The translations under genes were made by a program, and so were the position numbers. From CAWDNM01 sp964521195 (lineage in GTDB: Bacteria; Actinomycetota; Coriobacteriia; Anaerosomatales; JAAXUF01): a stretch of DNA of 64,000 bases. The stretch is from contig CAZFRE010000002.1 in the NCBI GenBank assembly GCA_964521195.1, positions 248,001-312,000 of the forward strand, read 5' to 3'. Below are positions 63,671-64,000 of this stretch, one piece after another. The notes below the pieces were generated by a model, which saw only the letters and a list, made by a program, of their open reading frames with translations, was not told the origin of the DNA and ran no database searches. How positions within the stretch are numbered: position 1 is the first letter of the stretch; each line of letters begins with the position of its first letter.

Positions 63671-64000
63671 GTGACTGACCACGACTCTGAGCCTGGTGCA
63701 TCGGACGCGGACCGCGCGCAGACCGCGCGGACGTACGGTGCTGCGGACCCGATCAAGGCAGGGCAGTCGGGCGTCGGCTTCCTCGTGAATCAGACCAGCC
63801 GGGCCTTCGGCAAGGCGATGGCGAAGGAACTGCGCCAGTTCAACATCCAGCTGCCGGGCTACGTGGTATTGAGGCACCTGACTCGCGAGGCGCAGGCCAG
63901 TCCCGATGGCGTGAGCGTCGAGTCTCTCGCCGAGAAGCTCATGCTCGAACCGGCGGAGATCGAGGAGGCCTCCGAGCGGCTCGCGCGGGACGGGTGGCTG
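63671..64000 (+). CDS. MarR family transcriptional regulator, N-terminal part (runs off the window)
   Basis: The first 110 codons of a MarR-type winged-helix regulator, cut by the window end. An Ala/Asp-rich N-terminal tail is followed by SGVGFLVNQTSRAFGKAMAKEL, seen here as GFLVNQTSRAFGK. The helix-turn-helix begins at YVVLRHLTRE and is followed by SVESLAEKLML. The GTG at 63671 has AGAGGAGC about ten bases upstream. The rest of the domain and its targets lie beyond the sequence. Confidence 0.8.
   Translation, partial: MTDHDSEPGASDADRAQTARTYGAADPIKAGQSGVGFLVNQTSRAFGKAMAKELRQFNIQLPGYVVLRHLTREAQASPDGVSVESLAEKLMLEPAEIEEASERLARDGWL

Overview
The window is about 64 kb of high-GC bacterial DNA, densely coding on both strands, with no insertion sequences, tRNA or rRNA genes or CRISPR array that I can see. 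The gene content points to an anaerobic actinobacterium, most likely of the Coriobacteriia or a related uncultured lineage. The evidence is a four-subunit 2-oxoacid:ferredoxin oxidoreductase, [NiFe]-hydrogenase maturation genes, a nickel ECF transporter with NikR, and a dnaK-grpE-dnaJ-hspR order, which is typical of actinobacteria. Frequent GTG starts and LytR-CpsA-Psr and LytTR wall-type regulators fit the same picture. The lineage is an inference; no marker gene for taxonomy was compared.

Layout. 1-3.2 kb: signal recognition particle RNA, two stacked palindromes, then dnaX-ybaB-recR. 3.4-6.4 kb: porCDAB. 6.5-19.5 kb: a signalling and metabolic stretch with two HD-GYP proteins, lysC-asd, an OmpR-type two-component pair, a QueT transporter, an [FeFe]-hydrogenase-like protein fused to a GGDEF domain, and the radical SAM enzyme AmrS. 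19.5-26.2 kb: glycosyltransferase, TauE/SafE, then a tightly coupled GNAT-LytS-LytTR-phosphoesterase chain and an LCP protein. 26.2-30.6 kb (minus): glucose-6-phosphate isomerase, EamA transporter, SDR-DUF2867 protein. 30.7-36.1 kb (minus): hypE, hypD, hypC, hypF and a zinc ribbon-HEPN protein that leads the operon. 36.2-39.5 kb: cbiO, cbiQ and nikR (minus) divergent from cbiM (plus). 39.6-45.9 kb: LemA and TPM proteins, a PIN-TM-TPR/trxB/trxA operon and a large exported protein. 46-50 kb: lon, an epimerase, a degenerate uracil-DNA-glycosylase-like protein and a ferredoxin. 50.5-57.5 kb: dnaK, grpE, dnaJ, hspR, a small ORF and clpB. 57.6-64 kb: a small repeat protein facing an orphan winged-helix regulator, an antiporter, a HAD phosphatase, Hsp20, TetR, two small membrane proteins and the start of a MarR regulator.

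How it fits together. Nickel uptake (CbiMQO), nickel sensing (NikR) and the hyp maturation operon lie side by side and probably serve a [NiFe]-hydrogenase encoded elsewhere; hypA and hypB are not in the window. Three cyclic-di-GMP proteins lie within 12 kb: a candidate synthase driven by an iron-sulfur/H-cluster-like sensor and two candidate HD-GYP phosphodiesterases, one with a PocR-type sensor. The most novel-looking items are the hydrogenase-like GGDEF fusion, the HEPN protein in the hyp operon, the PIN-TM-TPR protein in a thioredoxin operon, and the triple YAPYTAGPVVRE repeat protein with its divergent orphan regulator.
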